From positions 4,028,001 through 4,092,000 of the forward strand of contig NZ_CP132342.1 in the NCBI RefSeq assembly GCF_040529055.1: a DNA stretch of 64,000 nucleotides, written 5' to 3'. Positions 9,701-20,976 of the stretch are shown in pieces (within the stretch, counting starts at the first letter, position 1; every line of letters begins with the position of its first letter). The notes beneath the pieces were generated by a model. It was not told the origin of the DNA. It did not search any database and saw only the letters and a list, made by a program, of their open reading frames with translations. The stretch comes from Xanthomonas sontii (GTDB lineage Bacteria > Pseudomonadota > Gammaproteobacteria > Xanthomonadales > Xanthomonadaceae). The translations under genes and the position numbers were made by a program.

Positions 9701-11102
9701 GCCGCGTGCTGAAGCCTTCGCTGAGCATGCGCAGCACCGCGTCGAACTGCGCGCGCGGCAACGCCGCATACGGCCAGGCGCCACGCACCAGCGCGTACAG
9801 CGCGTCTTCCTCCCACTCCTGGCAGGCCACCTCGGCGACGAGCTGCTGGGCGAGCACGTCCAGCGGCGCATCGAGCATGCGCAGCGCATCCAGTTCGCCG
9901 CGGCGCACGCAATCCAGCAAGGCCGCGCACTCGACCAGGTCGTCGCGCGACTGCGGAAACAAGCGCGCCTTCGGCGTGCCGCCCACCGCGTGCCCGGAGC
10001 GGCCGGCGCGCTGCAGGAACGCGGCGATCGAACGCGGCGAGCCGAGCTGGCAGACCAGGTCGACGTCGCCGATGTCCAGGCCCAGTTCCAGCGAGGCGGT
10101 GGCCACCAGCACCTGCAGCTCGCCGGCCTTGAGCCGACGCTCGGCGAGCAGCCGGGTCTCGCGCGCCAGGCTGCCGTGATGCGCCGCCACCGCCTGCGTG
10201 CCGAGCAGTTCGCCCAGGTGCCGCGCGGTGCGCTCGGCCATGCGCCGGGTGTTGACGAACACCAGGGTGGTGCGGTGCGCGCGCACCAACTCGGCCAGGC
10301 GCGTATACGCCTGCTGCCACTGGTCGGCGGACATGGTCACGCTGAGCGGCGTCGGCGGCACCTCCAGCGCCAGGTCGCAGGCACGCGCATAGCCGATGTC
10401 GACGATGGCGCAGTCGGCAACGCCGTCGTGCACCGCGGCGCTGCCGACCAGGAAACGCGCGACCGCCTCGATCGGCTTCTGCGTCGCCGACAGGCCGATG
10501 CGCAGCGGCGGCACCTCGCACAGCTGCTGCAGGCGCTGCAGCGACAGCGCCAGATGGCTGCCGCGCTTGTTCGCCGCCAGCGCATGGATCTCGTCGACGA
10601 TCACCGTGCGCACATGGCGCAGCGTCTCGCGCCCGGACACCGAGCCGAGCAGCACGTACAGCGACTCCGGCGTGGTCACCAGCACATGCGGCGGGCGCCG
10701 CCGCGCCTGCGCGCGCTCGCGCTGTGGGGTGTCGCCGGTGCGTACCGCGGTGCGAATGGACACATCCGGCAAACCCAGCGCCGCCAGTTCGGCGCGAATG
10801 CCCTGCAGCGGCGCCTCGAGATTGAGCTGGATGTCGTTTGAAAGCGCTTTCAGTGGCGACACGTACAACACCTGGGTACGGTCCTGCAGGCCGCCTTCAC
10901 GCAGGCCTTCGCGGACCAGCGCATCCAGCGCAGCCAAAAATGCCGTCAGGGTCTTGCCCGAGCCGGTCGGCGCGGCGACCAGCGTATGCCGTCCGGCCTG
11001 GATCGCCGGCCACGCGGCCGCCTGCGCCGGCGTGGGCGCCGCGAAACGTTGCTCGAACCAGCGTGCAACGGCGGGATGGAAGCGCGCCTGCGCCAACGAC
11101 AT
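6759..11102 (-). CDS. lhr: Large ATP-dependent helicase Lhr
   Basis: This 1447-residue superfamily 2 helicase of the Lhr (large helicase-related) family is a 3'-to-5' DNA/RNA-DNA translocase linked to DNA repair. Helicase motifs are in order: APTGSGKT (about residues 44-51, Walker A), VDEIHALAANKRG (motif II), LSATQKP (motif III), ATASLELGLDIGDVDLV (motif V) and QRAGRSGH (motif VI). Several hundred further residues form the Lhr core and C-terminal extension, giving the length of full-size enterobacterial Lhr rather than the short core form. The ATG at 11102 has an ideal AGGAG ribosome binding site 5 bases upstream. An in-frame start ten codons earlier lacks one. The gene stands alone, with no nuclease or ligase partner beside it. 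Confidence 0.96.
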   Translation of the reverse strand: MSLAQARFHPAVARWFEQRFAAPTPAQAAAWPAIQAGRHTLVAAPTGSGKTLTAFLAALDALVREGLREGGLQDRTQVLYVSPLKALSNDIQLNLEAPLQGIRAELAALGLPDVSIRTAVRTGDTPQRERAQARRRPPHVLVTTPESLYVLLGSVSGRETLRHVRTVIVDEIHALAANKRGSHLALSLQRLQQLCEVPPLRIGLSATQKPIEAVARFLVGSAAVHDGVADCAIVDIGYARACDLALEVPPTPLSVTMSADQWQQAYTRLAELVRAHRTTLVFVNTRRMAERTARHLGELLGTQAVAAHHGSLARETRLLAERRLKAGELQVLVATASLELGLDIGDVDLVCQLGSPRSIAAFLQRAGRSGHAVGGTPKARLFPQSRDDLVECAALLDCVRRGELDALRMLDAPLDVLAQQLVAEVACQEWEEDALYALVRGAWPYAALPRAQFDAVLRMLSEGFSTRLGPRAGYLHRDAVHRRVRQRRGARMAALTSGGTIPETGDYSVVLEPQAQTIGTVNEDFAVESLGGDVFQLGNASYRILRVEAGRVRVEDARGAPPNIPFWIGEAPGRSDALSLGVSRLRAEVAQALEQGGAAQALQWLCGPLALDAAAAQQIVDYLGRAHAALGALPTQQCIVLERFFDATGGTQLVIHSVYGSRINRAWGLALRKRFCRTFNFELQAAATEDAIVLSLSTRHSFALDEVARYLRAASALDVLVQALLDAPLFGVRWRWNATNALALPRFTGGRKVAPQLQRMKSEDLLATVFPDQVACAENLVGEREIPEHPLVAQTLRDCLDEAMDSDGWLQLLRGIEAGEVRVLARELTAPSPLAAEALDARPYAFLDDAPLEERRTQAVHSRRYQDPHSADELGQLDPQAIAAVREEAWPQPRSRDEMHEALLTLGVVSVDEAAAQPQWRQWLDELAADARATCLHGVDGAAAALWVTAEAQAAVAPLYPQASARPAIASPEGYAVADWDRESALRELLRCRLAGLGPVTAATLAAPLHLPLREVQAGLLALQQDGYVLGGRFSADADAEEWCERHLLARIHRYTLGRLRREIEPVAPRDYARFLFRWQHLDAQGQVEGAGALAAVLAQLEGVEAAAPLWEAELLPARVRDYRPAWLDEACSAGRTLWTRLRPGAGGAAPTLRSTPILLLPRRSAGQWSRLSPAPEADALGSRAHKVADHLAAHGASFFDEIAAATRLLSTELEVALAELVAAGRVHCDSYAGLRALLVPASKRPSALSRRRPRMALYGGIQDAGRWALLRAGAEADDPAARSEAVEHVALTLLRRYGVVCWRLLEREAAWLPPWRELLRVYQRLEARGEIRGGRFIDGLSGEQFALPEAIGLLRQLRRQPGDGTWVCVAAADPANLLGSVLPGTRLPRVAGARVLYRDGVPMASWVGERFEALQELDAEERVRAQRLLRGATAAERRTVAALPMV

Positions 11103-11646
11103 GCGATCTCCTGGTGTCAGCGTCGCAACCAACCTGGGGCGCGCCGACGATGCCGACTGTGCGGATTGTCCAGCTGGATGTCTTGCGCCATTTTCTCGGC
11201 AATGAAAATGGTGACGTTATCCAGGCAATCAAGCGCAACCTCGCGCGACCCCTGTTTTTAGGGGGTTTTCCATTAAGCGTTCATCGAACGACATAATGTC
11301 TACCACTCGCTCCGCGTAGCGCGGTTATGTTGTCGACGGCGTCACGTATCCCGGCCTAGCGTTTGCGCATCACGCACAAGCTTCGCTTCTGGGAACGGAA
11401 TGCGGCACGGCAACACCAGCGAACAACGGCATCGCCCATCACGCGCGCGGGACGCTCCACGACCCGCACACGCGATCGCGGCGGCGCGCGTTCGCGCCGC
11501 GTCCGCCTCCGTCTCCCTTCGACGTCGAACTGCCGTCGCCTCGCGGCGCGCGGCAGCGATGGCGGCGGCATCCGCCATCGGGTCCTGCACTGTGGGACTG
11601 CGCATGCGTTGTACCTCTCCACCGCCATCGCCAAGGAGCATCACCA
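11103..11646. other. Intergenic region with AT-richer island, hairpin and palindrome
   Basis: No gene could be supported in this 544-base gap. Bases 11160-11340 are visibly richer in A+T than the flanks. They contain CCCCT-GTTTTT-AGGGG followed by TTTT at 11250-11272, which is terminator-like on the plus strand. They also contain the perfect palindrome GACAT-A-ATGTC at 11290-11300. A 49-codon plus-strand frame starting near 11150 crosses the hairpin, but its codon use is atypical and it matches no family known to me. The part from 11400 to 11640 is GC-rich and featureless. Confidence 0.5.
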
Positions 11647-11967
11647 ATGGCACAGAGCAGCCCGTCACTCTCCAGCACCGACCTCAACCAGCGCCGCGGC
11701 AGCGACGCGCAACAGTCGCTCGGCGTCGCGCCGAACGTGTTCGAAGGCAACGATCCGGCCGCGATCGCACGCGCGCTCAAGCAGTCGGCCGACCTGCACG
11801 CCCGCCGCCGCACCGGTCCGTATCGCTCGGCCATGTCGATGCTGACCTTCTACATCAATCGCGCCGGCGACCAGTTGCCGGCGCAGCGCCGCCAGATCCT
11901 GGAGCAGGCCAAGGACGAGTTGCGCAGCCTGTACGGCAAGCCGCGCAAGGGTGGCGCTGGCGACTGA
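11647..11967 (+). CDS. DUF3175 family protein
   Basis: This small protein of unknown function has 106 residues. The family pattern is clear: a middle segment VFEGNDPAAIARALKQSAD, then RSAMSMLTFYINRAG, then LPAQRRQILEQAKDELR. It is positively charged at the C terminus and has no signal peptide or membrane segment, so a cytoplasmic, perhaps nucleic-acid-associated role is conceivable but unproven. The ATG at 11647 follows an AAGGAG ribosome binding site. Family recognition is from memory. Confidence 0.85.
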   Translation: MAQSSPSLSSTDLNQRRGSDAQQSLGVAPNVFEGNDPAAIARALKQSADLHARRRTGPYRSAMSMLTFYINRAGDQLPAQRRQILEQAKDELRSLYGKPRKGGAGD

Positions 11968-12075
11968 GCACGCACACGCGCGCAGCGTGATGGAGCGATC
12001 AGTTCCGCACGCTGCCTGGGCGAAGCGCGCGCCGCGCGATTGCCGTCCTCCGACGCACTGCCACATGATGCGGAC

Positions 12076-13422
12076 ATGGCCAAGGCATCCGACATTTCGG
12101 ACCTCATCCAGCACGCCGCCGCCGCGACCCAGGACGACGCGGCGCTGCTGTCGCGCATCATCCTGGCGCAGGGCGAAATCGCCGCGGCCGGCGGCGATCC
12201 GCTGCAGGTGGTCGACGTGGTCACCCGCCGCGCGCAGGAGCTGACCCGCTCCAATGGCGCCGTAGTGGAGATGTGCGACGGCAAGGACATGCTGTACTGG
12301 TCGGCCAGCGGCGTCGCCGAGCGCCACCTCGGCCTGCGCCTGCCCAGCAACGGCAGCCTGTCGGGGCTGTGCATGCGGACCGGCGAGGTCTTGCGCTGCG
12401 ACGATTCGGAAGTCGATCCGCGCGTGGACCGCGCGGCCTGCCGGCGCATCGGTTTGCGCTCGATGCTGGTGGTGCCGCTGCGCTACGGCGACCGCAGCAT
12501 CGGCGTGCTCAAGGTCCTCGCGCCGCACCCCAACGCCTACAGCGCACAGGACGTGCGCACGCTGGAATTGCTGGCGACCCTGGTCGGCGCGACGCTGGCG
12601 CTGGCGATGGACCGCGCCGCACTGCAGACCGACATCGCGCGCCGCCAGGATATGGAGAAACACGCATTTCGCGAGAAGGCGGCGATCGCCACCCGCATCC
12701 GCGAAACCATCGCCGAGACGCGCCTGCAGATCGTGACCCAGCCAGTGCTGGCGCTGGCATCGCAACGCATCGTCGGGGTGGAGGCACTGTCGCGCTTTCC
12801 GGCCAATCCTGCGCTGCCGCCGCTGCGCTGGTTCGACGATGCCAGCCGGGTCGGGCTGGGCCTGGATCTGGAGCTGGCCGCCGCGCGCAAGGCGCTGGAG
12901 CTGCTGGCGCAGTTGCCGGCGCCGCTGTATCTGGCGATCAACGTGTCCGCACCGACGCTGCTACATCCGCAACTGCAGGCGCTGCTGCACGGCCACGACC
13001 TGTCGCGGATCGTGCTGGAAATCACCGAACAATTGCAGGCGCCGGACTATCCACGCCTGTCCGAGCACATCGGCCTGCTGCAGCGACAGGGCCTGCGCAT
13101 CGCCCTGGACGACGCCGGTACCGGTTTCGCCAGCCTGCGCCATCTGCTGCACCTGGCGCCGGACATCATCAAACTGGACCTGACCCTGACCCGCGGCATC
13201 GACGCCGAACCGCGCCGGCAGCGGCTGGCGATGGCCATCCTCTCCTTCGCCGCGGAAACCAATGCCGACGTGGTCGTCGAAGGCATCGAGACCGAGAGCG
13301 AACTGGCGACGCTGCAGGCGCTGGGCGCGCGCTACGGCCAGGGCTACCAGCTCGCCCACCCCGGACCGCTGTCGGCGCATCTGGCACGCTATCCGGCGAT
13401 CGAAGACGACAGCAGCGGCTGA
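12076..13422 (+). CDS. GAF-EAL domain protein, putative c-di-GMP phosphodiesterase
   Basis: The protein has 448 residues and no membrane segment. A GAF-type sensor occupies about residues 30-175, with SMLVVPLRYGDRSIGVLKVL near its end. An EAL domain follows from about 210 to 440. EAL catalytic and metal residues are largely kept: VEALSRF, the Asn of AINVSAP, EITE, the two Asp of DDAGTG, IIKLD, EGIE and the Gln of YGQGYQ. The usual DDFGTG is DDAGTG here. It is therefore expected to break down c-di-GMP in response to a small ligand or redox signal. The ATG at 12076 was preferred over a TTG twelve codons upstream; neither has a strong ribosome binding site. No GGDEF domain is present. Confidence 0.88.
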   Translation: MAKASDISDLIQHAAAATQDDAALLSRIILAQGEIAAAGGDPLQVVDVVTRRAQELTRSNGAVVEMCDGKDMLYWSASGVAERHLGLRLPSNGSLSGLCMRTGEVLRCDDSEVDPRVDRAACRRIGLRSMLVVPLRYGDRSIGVLKVLAPHPNAYSAQDVRTLELLATLVGATLALAMDRAALQTDIARRQDMEKHAFREKAAIATRIRETIAETRLQIVTQPVLALASQRIVGVEALSRFPANPALPPLRWFDDASRVGLGLDLELAAARKALELLAQLPAPLYLAINVSAPTLLHPQLQALLHGHDLSRIVLEITEQLQAPDYPRLSEHIGLLQRQGLRIALDDAGTGFASLRHLLHLAPDIIKLDLTLTRGIDAEPRRQRLAMAILSFAAETNADVVVEGIETESELATLQALGARYGQGYQLAHPGPLSAHLARYPAIEDDSSG

Positions 13423-13503
13423 GAACGCCCACCGCAGGCGCGGCGCTGGTCCCCGGTTCGGGATCATCCCCCCAGGCATTCCCAAGATCGCCATGCCGGC
13501 CTG

Positions 13504-13526
13504 GTCGCGGCTGAAGCCGCTCCTGC
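13504..13526 (+). repeat. REP-like palindromic repeat (forward copy)
   Basis: The core is GTCGCGGCTGAAGCCGCTC followed by CTGC. The internal palindrome is GCGGCT/AGCCGC. A near-identical copy lies in inverse orientation 130 bases away, and another lies at 52448. Confidence 0.7.
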
Positions 13527-13655
13527 GAAAGCGTGCGCTACGGACGCGCGCCCCCCACCCTCGCCGACCCCGGGCCGCTGTCAGCGCATCTGCAGATGCT
13601 CTCCAGCGATCGCTAGCCTCGGCCAAGTCGCGGGCCAAATGCTCCGTCATCCTGT

Positions 13656-13678
13656 GCAGGAGCGGCGCCAGCCGCGAC
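13656..13678 (-). repeat. REP-like palindromic repeat (inverted copy)
   Basis: Read on the minus strand it matches the copy at 13504 at 21 of 23 positions, reading GGC where that one has GAA. The two form a BIME-like pair between convergent genes. Confidence 0.7.
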
Positions 13679-13727
13679 AGGACGTCACCGTTGACGCCGC
13701 GTCGCGCCTGGGCAAACGCCAGGCAAG

Positions 13728-13755
13728 AAAAAAGCGGGCCGAAGCCCGCTTTTTC
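13728..13755 (-). terminator. Rho-independent terminator of pnp
   Basis: GCGGGC pairs with GCCCGC around CGAA. Runs of A on the left and T on the right extend the stem. It lies just beyond the pnp stop codon and could also act on the opposite strand. Confidence 0.9.
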
Positions 13756-13781
13756 CTGGAACGACGCTGGCAGCGTGCGGC

Positions 13782-15890
<2,109 letters not shown>

Positions 15891-16007
15891 GGGGTTTCCT
15901 TGGATGATGCTGTCTGCAAATGGACCGCTGACGGCCCATGCCGCTGGCGGGTGGCCGGGAGGATCCGGCCGGTGGCGCGGAGCGATCCCCGGGCCACGGT
16001 ACTACCC

Positions 16008-16041
16008 AAAACAAAACCGCGGCGCATCGCTGCGCCGCGGT
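16008..16041 (-). terminator. Terminator downstream of rpsO
   Basis: An 11-bp stem, ACCGCGGCGCA/TGCGCCGCGGT, closes the loop TCGC. On the minus strand it is followed by TTTTGTTTT. It lies 13 bases past the rpsO stop and should attenuate read-through into pnp. Confidence 0.85.
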
Positions 16042-16054
16042 GGGGTTCGTTGAC

Positions 16055-16315
16055 TCAGCGACGCAGGCCGAGCTTCTCGATCAGCGCCTTGTAGCGCTCG
16101 CCATCCTTCTTCTTCAGATAGTCGAGCAGGCTGCGGCGGCGGTTGACCATCTGCAGCAGGCCGCGGCGGCTGTGGTGATCCTTCTTGTGGGTCTTGAAGT
16201 GGCCGGTCAGCAGTTCGATGCGGGCGGTCAGCAGGGCGACCTGGACTTCCGGCGAACCGGTGTCGGCAGCGCCGCGCTTGTTTTCTTCGATGACTTTCTG
16301 GGTGTCGATGGACAT
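16055..16315 (-). CDS. rpsO: 30S ribosomal protein S15
   Basis: S15 binds 16S rRNA early in 30S assembly. It has 86 residues, close to the usual 89. The start [11 protein letters not shown] is followed by [12 protein letters not shown] and [20 protein letters not shown], the rRNA-binding core. It lies between truB and pnp as in enterobacteria, where S15 represses its own translation. The leader here was not resolved into a pseudoknot. Confidence 0.98.
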   Translation of the reverse strand: MSIDTQKVIEENKRGAADTGSPEVQVALLTARIELLTGHFKTHKKDHHSRRGLLQMVNRRRSLLDYLKKKDGERYKALIEKLGLRR

Positions 16316-16518
16316 GGGATTTTTCTCTGAGATGCGGGGCCGGCAGGAACGTGCAGAGGACGCACCGCCTGGCTCGCCGATTGCGAAGGATTGCGCCGGA
16401 GCGCAGCGTGCCGGAAAGGCCGCGAAATTGTACCGGCCTCGGCCCAGAGGAACAAGGCGTTAAGACCGCGTCATGACTGAACGACAGTCAGGTAACACCC
16501 GGCGCGACCGCTGCGCGG

Positions 16519-17445
16519 TCACGGATTGAACATGCGCTGCGGCGCCAGCAGCCCGCTCGCATCGACCTGGCCCAGGCCCAGCGGGACGCCGTCGGCGTCG
16601 AACACCGCGGCCAGGCCGGGCGCCCAGGCTGGATCGCGCAGGCGCTGGCCCATGCGGAAGCGCTGCGCCGCAGCATGTTCCAGGCGCAGCGGCGGGAAAT
16701 CGGCCAGCCCGGCGGCCAGCGGCAGCACCAGCGCGTCCAATGCCGCCGGATCCTGCGCGGCCAGGTGCTGCAGGTGCTCCAGGGTGACCATCTGCGGCGT
16801 CCGGAACGGCTCCACCCACAGCCGCCGCAACGCGGCGATATGCGCGCCGCAGCCCAGCGCCTCGCCCAAGTCGCGGGCCAGGCTGCGGATGTAGGTGCCG
16901 GATCCGCAGGCCACGTGCAGACGCAGGCGGTCGCCGGCGTGGGCGAGCACGTCGATCGCATGCACCTCGACCTCGCGCTCCGGCGCTTCGATCGCCTCGC
17001 CGCGGCGCGCCTTGACGTACAGCGGCTCGCCGCCCTGCTTGAGCGCCGAGTAGATCGGCGCACGCTGGCGGATGCGCCCTCGCAACGGCGCCAGCGCCGC
17101 CTCCAGGGTCGCTGCGTCCAGCGGCGGCACCGGTCGGGTCCGCAGCACCGCGCCCTCGGCATCGTCGCTGTCGGTGGTGACGCCGAGCACGACCTCCGCT
17201 TCGTAGGCCTTGGCCGAGCCGAGCAGCAGCCCGGCCAGCTTGGTCGCCTCGCCGAAGCACAGCGGCAGCAGGCCGGTGGCGAGCGGATCCAGGCTGCCGG
17301 TGTGACCGCCCTTCTCCGCACGGAACAGCCGCCGCGCCGCCTGCAGCGCCGCGTTGGAACTCATGCCGATCGGCTTGTCGAGCAGCACGATGCCGTCGAG
17401 GCGACGGAAGACGATACGAGGCAGGCGCGGGCCGAAGACGGGCAT
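16519..17445 (-). CDS. truB: tRNA pseudouridine(55) synthase TruB
   Basis: TruB isomerises U55 in the T loop of tRNAs. It has 308 residues. The catalytic aspartate is Asp53 in [11 protein letters not shown]. Other family blocks are [32 protein letters not shown] and [19 protein letters not shown]. The PUA-like C-terminal part is short. The ATG at 17445 is in frame but lacks a visible ribosome binding site, because a GGGATT-type repeat sits immediately upstream. The first residues ([10 protein letters not shown]) are therefore the least certain part. Confidence 0.96.
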   Translation of the reverse strand: MPVFGPRLPRIVFRRLDGIVLLDKPIGMSSNAALQAARRLFRAEKGGHTGSLDPLATGLLPLCFGEATKLAGLLLGSAKAYEAEVVLGVTTDSDDAEGAVLRTRPVPPLDAATLEAALAPLRGRIRQRAPIYSALKQGGEPLYVKARRGEAIEAPEREVEVHAIDVLAHAGDRLRLHVACGSGTYIRSLARDLGEALGCGAHIAALRRLWVEPFRTPQMVTLEHLQHLAAQDPAALDALVLPLAAGLADFPPLRLEHAAAQRFRMGQRLRDPAWAPGLAAVFDADGVPLGLGQVDASGLLAPQRMFNP

Positions 17446-17456
17446 GGGGGTTGGGC

Positions 17457-17486
17457 GGGGATTCGGGATTGGGGATTCGGGATTGG
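17457..17486 (+). repeat. Dispersed GGGATTCGGGATTGG-type repeat
   Basis: Two tandem copies of GGGGATTCGGGATTG lie between rbfA and truB. A related element in inverted orientation lies at 18138-18167, on the other side of rbfA. Confidence 0.75.
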
Positions 17487-17645
17487 CGGATCCGACCCCG
17501 GCATGGCGCGGGCGAACGGCACGCATGGAACAGCGTGACGCCAGACGGATGAAAGAGCGCCGCGATCGCGACTGCGAAACGGGCGCTCGCGTTGGGCGCC
17601 CGCACTCAAACACTGGACGCCGACGCCACGGCGTCGGCAGCGGAC

Positions 17646-18059
17646 TCAGTCCTTGCGCGGCGCCGTGTCGGCGTCGTCGGCGGCATGGCCGTCGTCGTCC
17701 TGCGCCTGCTGCAATTCCGGCATGTCGCGCAGCAGATTGTCGATGCGCTCGCCGCGATCGACCGAATCGTCGTAGTGGAAATGCAGTTCGGGCACGTGGC
17801 GCAGCTTCATCGCCCGCGCCAGCTCGCTGCGCAGCTGCGGCGCCAGTTCCTTCAGGCCCTTGACCGCCTCGGCCGAGCGTTCCTGCATCAGCGCGGTGAC
17901 GAACACCTTGGCATGGGCCAGATCGCGGGTGACCTCGACGTCGGACACGCTGACCGACGGCAGGCCGTGATCGCGCACGGCCGCATGCACGATCGTGCCG
18001 AGGTCGCGCCGGATCTGCGCGGACACACGATCGGTACGGTGAAAGGATTTGGTGGGCAT
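17646..18059 (-). CDS. rbfA: Ribosome-binding factor A
   Basis: RbfA assists late 30S maturation and binds near the 5' end of 16S rRNA. It has 137 residues. The KH-like core shows [19 protein letters not shown], then [20 protein letters not shown] and [19 protein letters not shown]. The acidic C-terminal tail ([17 protein letters not shown]) is longer than in E. coli. The ATG at 18059 starts MPTKSFHR. The gene lies between infB and truB in the conserved order. Unlike its neighbours it has long gaps on both sides, and both gaps contain the same repeat type in opposite orientation. Confidence 0.97.
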   Translation of the reverse strand: MPTKSFHRTDRVSAQIRRDLGTIVHAAVRDHGLPSVSVSDVEVTRDLAHAKVFVTALMQERSAEAVKGLKELAPQLRSELARAMKLRHVPELHFHYDDSVDRGERIDNLLRDMPELQQAQDDDGHAADDADTAPRKD

Positions 18060-18137
18060 AGCGAAAATCTCTCTGTTCGGAATAAAGAAATCGGGAAGGG
18101 TCTGGGACGAGCGACGCACCTGCAGCGCCCCGCTCTT

Positions 18138-18167
18138 CCCATTCCCCACTCCCGATTCCCGAATCCC
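18138..18167 (-). repeat. Dispersed GGGATTCGGGA-type repeat (inverted copy)
   Basis: Read on the minus strand it begins GGGATTCGGGAATCGGG and continues GTGGGGAATGGG. It lies in the infB-rbfA gap and is a diverged, inverted relative of the element at 17457-17486. Confidence 0.7.
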
Positions 18168-18172
18168 AGCTC

Positions 18173-20881
18173 TTACAGCGTACGCTGCACTTCGATGCGC
18201 TCGAAGCACTCGATCTGGTCGCCGGCCTTGACGTCGTTGTAGGCCTTCACGCCGATACCGCACTCGGTGCCGTTGCGCACTTCGTCGACGTTCTCCTTGA
18301 AGCGACGCAGCGATTCCAGCTCGCCCTCGAACACCACGGTGTTGTCGCGCAGCACGCGGATCGGCTTGTTGCGCTTGACCACGCCCTCCACGACCATGCA
18401 GCCGGCGACGGCGCCGAACTTGGAGCTGCGGAACACGTCGCGCACCTGGGCGATACCGATGATCTCTTCGCGGATCTCCACGCCCAGCAGGCCGGACGCC
18501 ACCTGCTTCACCTGGTCGATCACGTCGTAGATGATCGAGAAGTAACGCAGGTCGATGCCGTTGGTCTCGATGATGCGCCGCGCCGAGGCGTCGGCACGCA
18601 CGTTGAAGCCGATCACCGTGGCCTTGGAGGCCAGGGCCGAATTCGCATCGGACTCGGTGATGCCGCCCACGCCGGAGTGGATCACGTTGATGCGGATCTG
18701 CTCGTTGGACAGCGCGGTCAGCGATTGCTTCAGCGCTTCCACCGAACCCTGCACGTCGGCCTTGATCACCAGGTTCAGCGACAGCTGGCCTTCGCCCTTG
18801 CCGAGCTGCGACATGATGTCTTCCATGCGGCTGCCCGCCGAGGACACCAGGCGCGACTCGCGGCGCTTGGTCTCGCGCTGCTGCGCCACGTCCTTGGCCA
18901 GGCGCTCGTCGTCGACGACCACGAAGTCGTCGCCGGCATCCGGCACGCCGGACAGGCCCAGCACCTGCACCGGAATCGACGGACCCGCCGAATCGGGCTG
19001 CTTGCCGGTCTCGTCGAACAGCGCACGCACGCGGCCGTACTGGATGCCGCACACCAGGTAATCGCCCTTCTTCAGCGCGCCCTGCTGCACCAGCACCGTC
19101 GCCACCGGGCCGCGACCCTTGTCCAGCGAGGACTCGATCACAACGCCGCTGGCGCGGCCTTCGGCCACCGCCCGCAGTTCCAGCACTTCGGCCTGCAGCG
19201 AGATCGCGTCCAGCAGCACGTCGATGCCCTGGCCGGTCTTGGCCGAGAGTTCGACGAACTGGGTGTCGCCACCGAATTCTTCGGCGACCACGTCCTGCGC
19301 CAGCAGCTCGTTCTTGACCCGCAGCGGATCGGCACCGGACTTGTCGATCTTGTTGACCGCCACGATCAGCGGCACGCCGGCCGCCTTCGCATGCTTGACC
19401 GCCTCGACCGTCTGCGGCATCACGCCGTCGTCGGCCGCGACCACCAGCACCACGATGTCGGTGAGCTTGGCGCCGCGCGCGCGCATCGAGGTGAACGCTG
19501 CATGGCCCGGGGTGTCCAGGAAGCTGATGACACCACGGTCGGTCTCGACGTGGTAGGCACCGATGTGCTGGGTGATGCCGCCGGCTTCGCCCGAGGCGAC
19601 CTTGGTGCGGCGGATGTAGTCCAGCAGCGAGGTCTTGCCGTGGTCGACGTGGCCCATGATGGTGACCACCGGCGGCCGCGGCAGCTTCTCGCCCTGCGCG
19701 TCCTCGGTGTGCGCCAGCAGCGCGTCCTCGGCGTCGGCACTGCCCGCACGCACCGGCTTGTGGCCGAGTTCTTCGGTGACCAGCGCCGCGGTGTCGTGGT
19801 CGATGGTCTGGGTGATGGTGGCCATCACGCCCATCTTGAACAGCGCCTTCACCACGTCGCCGCCCTTCAGCGCGAGCTTCTGCGCCAGGTCGGCCACGGT
19901 GATGGTGTCGCCGATCGCCACTTCGCGCACCACCGGCGCGGTCGGACGCTCGAAGCCGTGCGCGCCGCCGCCGCTGCGCGACGGTTCGGCCTGGCGACGG
20001 CCGCCGCTGTGGCTGCCGCCGCGCGGCTTGCCGCGCACGTTGGAACGGCGCGCGCGGTCGGCCGCGGACAGGTGCAACTGGCCGGCGAAGCGGCTGGTGC
20101 TGTCGTCGTCCTCGACCCCGGCGACCATCACGTGCGAGCCGCGGGTCTTGTGCTTGTTGGCGGCATTGTTGCGGTCGTCGCTGCGCGGCGCGGCCGGCTT
20201 GGCCGGATGCGCGGCACCGGCCGGACGCGGCGCCATCGGCGGACGCGGCGGACGCGGCGCGGCGGCGGCGTTGCGGTCGGCGGCAGGCGCGGACGGCGCC
20301 GCAGCCGGCGGTGCCGACTCGGCGTCCAGCGCGGCCTGGGCCGCGCGCTGCTCGGCCTCGGCACGCTCGCGCGCTTCCTGCTCGGCCTTGCGCTTGCGCT
20401 CGATTTCCTCGGCGCGCGCGCGATCCTGCTCGGCGAGCTTCTGCTGTTCGGCCAGATTGCGCTGCTTGGATTCCTCCAGCTTGCGCAGGATCTCGGCGCG
20501 CTCGTCGTCCACCCGTCCGCCCGCGGACGGCGCCGCACGCTCGGCGGCCAAGTCCTCGGCCGACTTCACGTAGGTGCGCTTCTGCCGGACCTCGACGTTG
20601 ACCGTGGTCTTGCTGCGCCCGGCGCTGACCGTCACTTCCTGCAGCTTGCGCCGGTTCAGGGTGATCTTCTTCGGCGCGGCCTGGGCCTCTTCCTCGACCG
20701 GCTTGTCGGTCTTGCCGTGGGTACGGCGCAGGAAGCCCAGCAGCTTCATCTTTTCGGTGCTGGTGACGACCTGGTCGGGACCGCTGAACTTCATCCCGGC
20801 GTCGGCCAGTTGAACCAGCAGTTTCTCGACCGGCGTGTTCACCAGTTCGGCCAGCTTGCGGATGGTGGTTTGCTGCGACAT
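18173..20881 (-). CDS. infB: Translation initiation factor IF-2
   Basis: IF-2 is the GTPase that brings initiator tRNA to the 30S subunit and promotes subunit joining. It has 902 residues. The N-terminal IF2N domain starts [18 protein letters not shown] long, low-complexity region of Ala, Glu, Arg and Lys follows (about residues 90-300). The G domain carries GHVDHGKT (about 408), DTPGH (about 455) and NKID (about 506). Domains II-IV close the protein. It follows nusA after a 95-base gap. The variable linker is typical, and the core is unambiguous. Confidence 0.98.
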   Translation of the reverse strand: MSQQTTIRKLAELVNTPVEKLLVQLADAGMKFSGPDQVVTSTEKMKLLGFLRRTHGKTDKPVEEEAQAAPKKITLNRRKLQEVTVSAGRSKTTVNVEVRQKRTYVKSAEDLAAERAAPSAGGRVDDERAEILRKLEESKQRNLAEQQKLAEQDRARAEEIERKRKAEQEARERAEAEQRAAQAALDAESAPPAAAPSAPAADRNAAAAPRPPRPPMAPRPAGAAHPAKPAAPRSDDRNNAANKHKTRGSHVMVAGVEDDDSTSRFAGQLHLSAADRARRSNVRGKPRGGSHSGGRRQAEPSRSGGGAHGFERPTAPVVREVAIGDTITVADLAQKLALKGGDVVKALFKMGVMATITQTIDHDTAALVTEELGHKPVRAGSADAEDALLAHTEDAQGEKLPRPPVVTIMGHVDHGKTSLLDYIRRTKVASGEAGGITQHIGAYHVETDRGVISFLDTPGHAAFTSMRARGAKLTDIVVLVVAADDGVMPQTVEAVKHAKAAGVPLIVAVNKIDKSGADPLRVKNELLAQDVVAEEFGGDTQFVELSAKTGQGIDVLLDAISLQAEVLELRAVAEGRASGVVIESSLDKGRGPVATVLVQQGALKKGDYLVCGIQYGRVRALFDETGKQPDSAGPSIPVQVLGLSGVPDAGDDFVVVDDERLAKDVAQQRETKRRESRLVSSAGSRMEDIMSQLGKGEGQLSLNLVIKADVQGSVEALKQSLTALSNEQIRINVIHSGVGGITESDANSALASKATVIGFNVRADASARRIIETNGIDLRYFSIIYDVIDQVKQVASGLLGVEIREEIIGIAQVRDVFRSSKFGAVAGCMVVEGVVKRNKPIRVLRDNTVVFEGELESLRRFKENVDEVRNGTECGIGVKAYNDVKAGDQIECFERIEVQRTL

Positions 20882-20976
20882 TCGGATCCTATGATCTGGT
20901 TGGCGCCCCCTCGCCGCGTGCGAAGGTAGCGCGGATTCTAAGCCCTGATCGGGTCAGGGCGGCATTCATCGCTGAC

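Larger units (their letters stand above)
13423..13781. other. Intergenic region with REP-like inverted pair
   Basis: No gene is seen in these 359 bases between the EAL gene and pnp, which converge. The stretch holds two REP-like copies in opposite orientation and the pnp terminator, all listed separately. Confidence 0.7.

Noticed and set aside
6714..10841. Very long open frame (1375 codons) on the plus strand opposite lhr
   Set aside because: It is antisense to a helicase with every motif in place. Its product is a low-complexity Arg/Gln/Ala/His chain typical of antisense frames in GC-rich genes.
11342..11668. 108-codon minus-strand frame upstream of the DUF3175 gene
   Set aside because: No ribosome binding site or family match; Arg/Ala-rich product of the kind seen in shadow frames.
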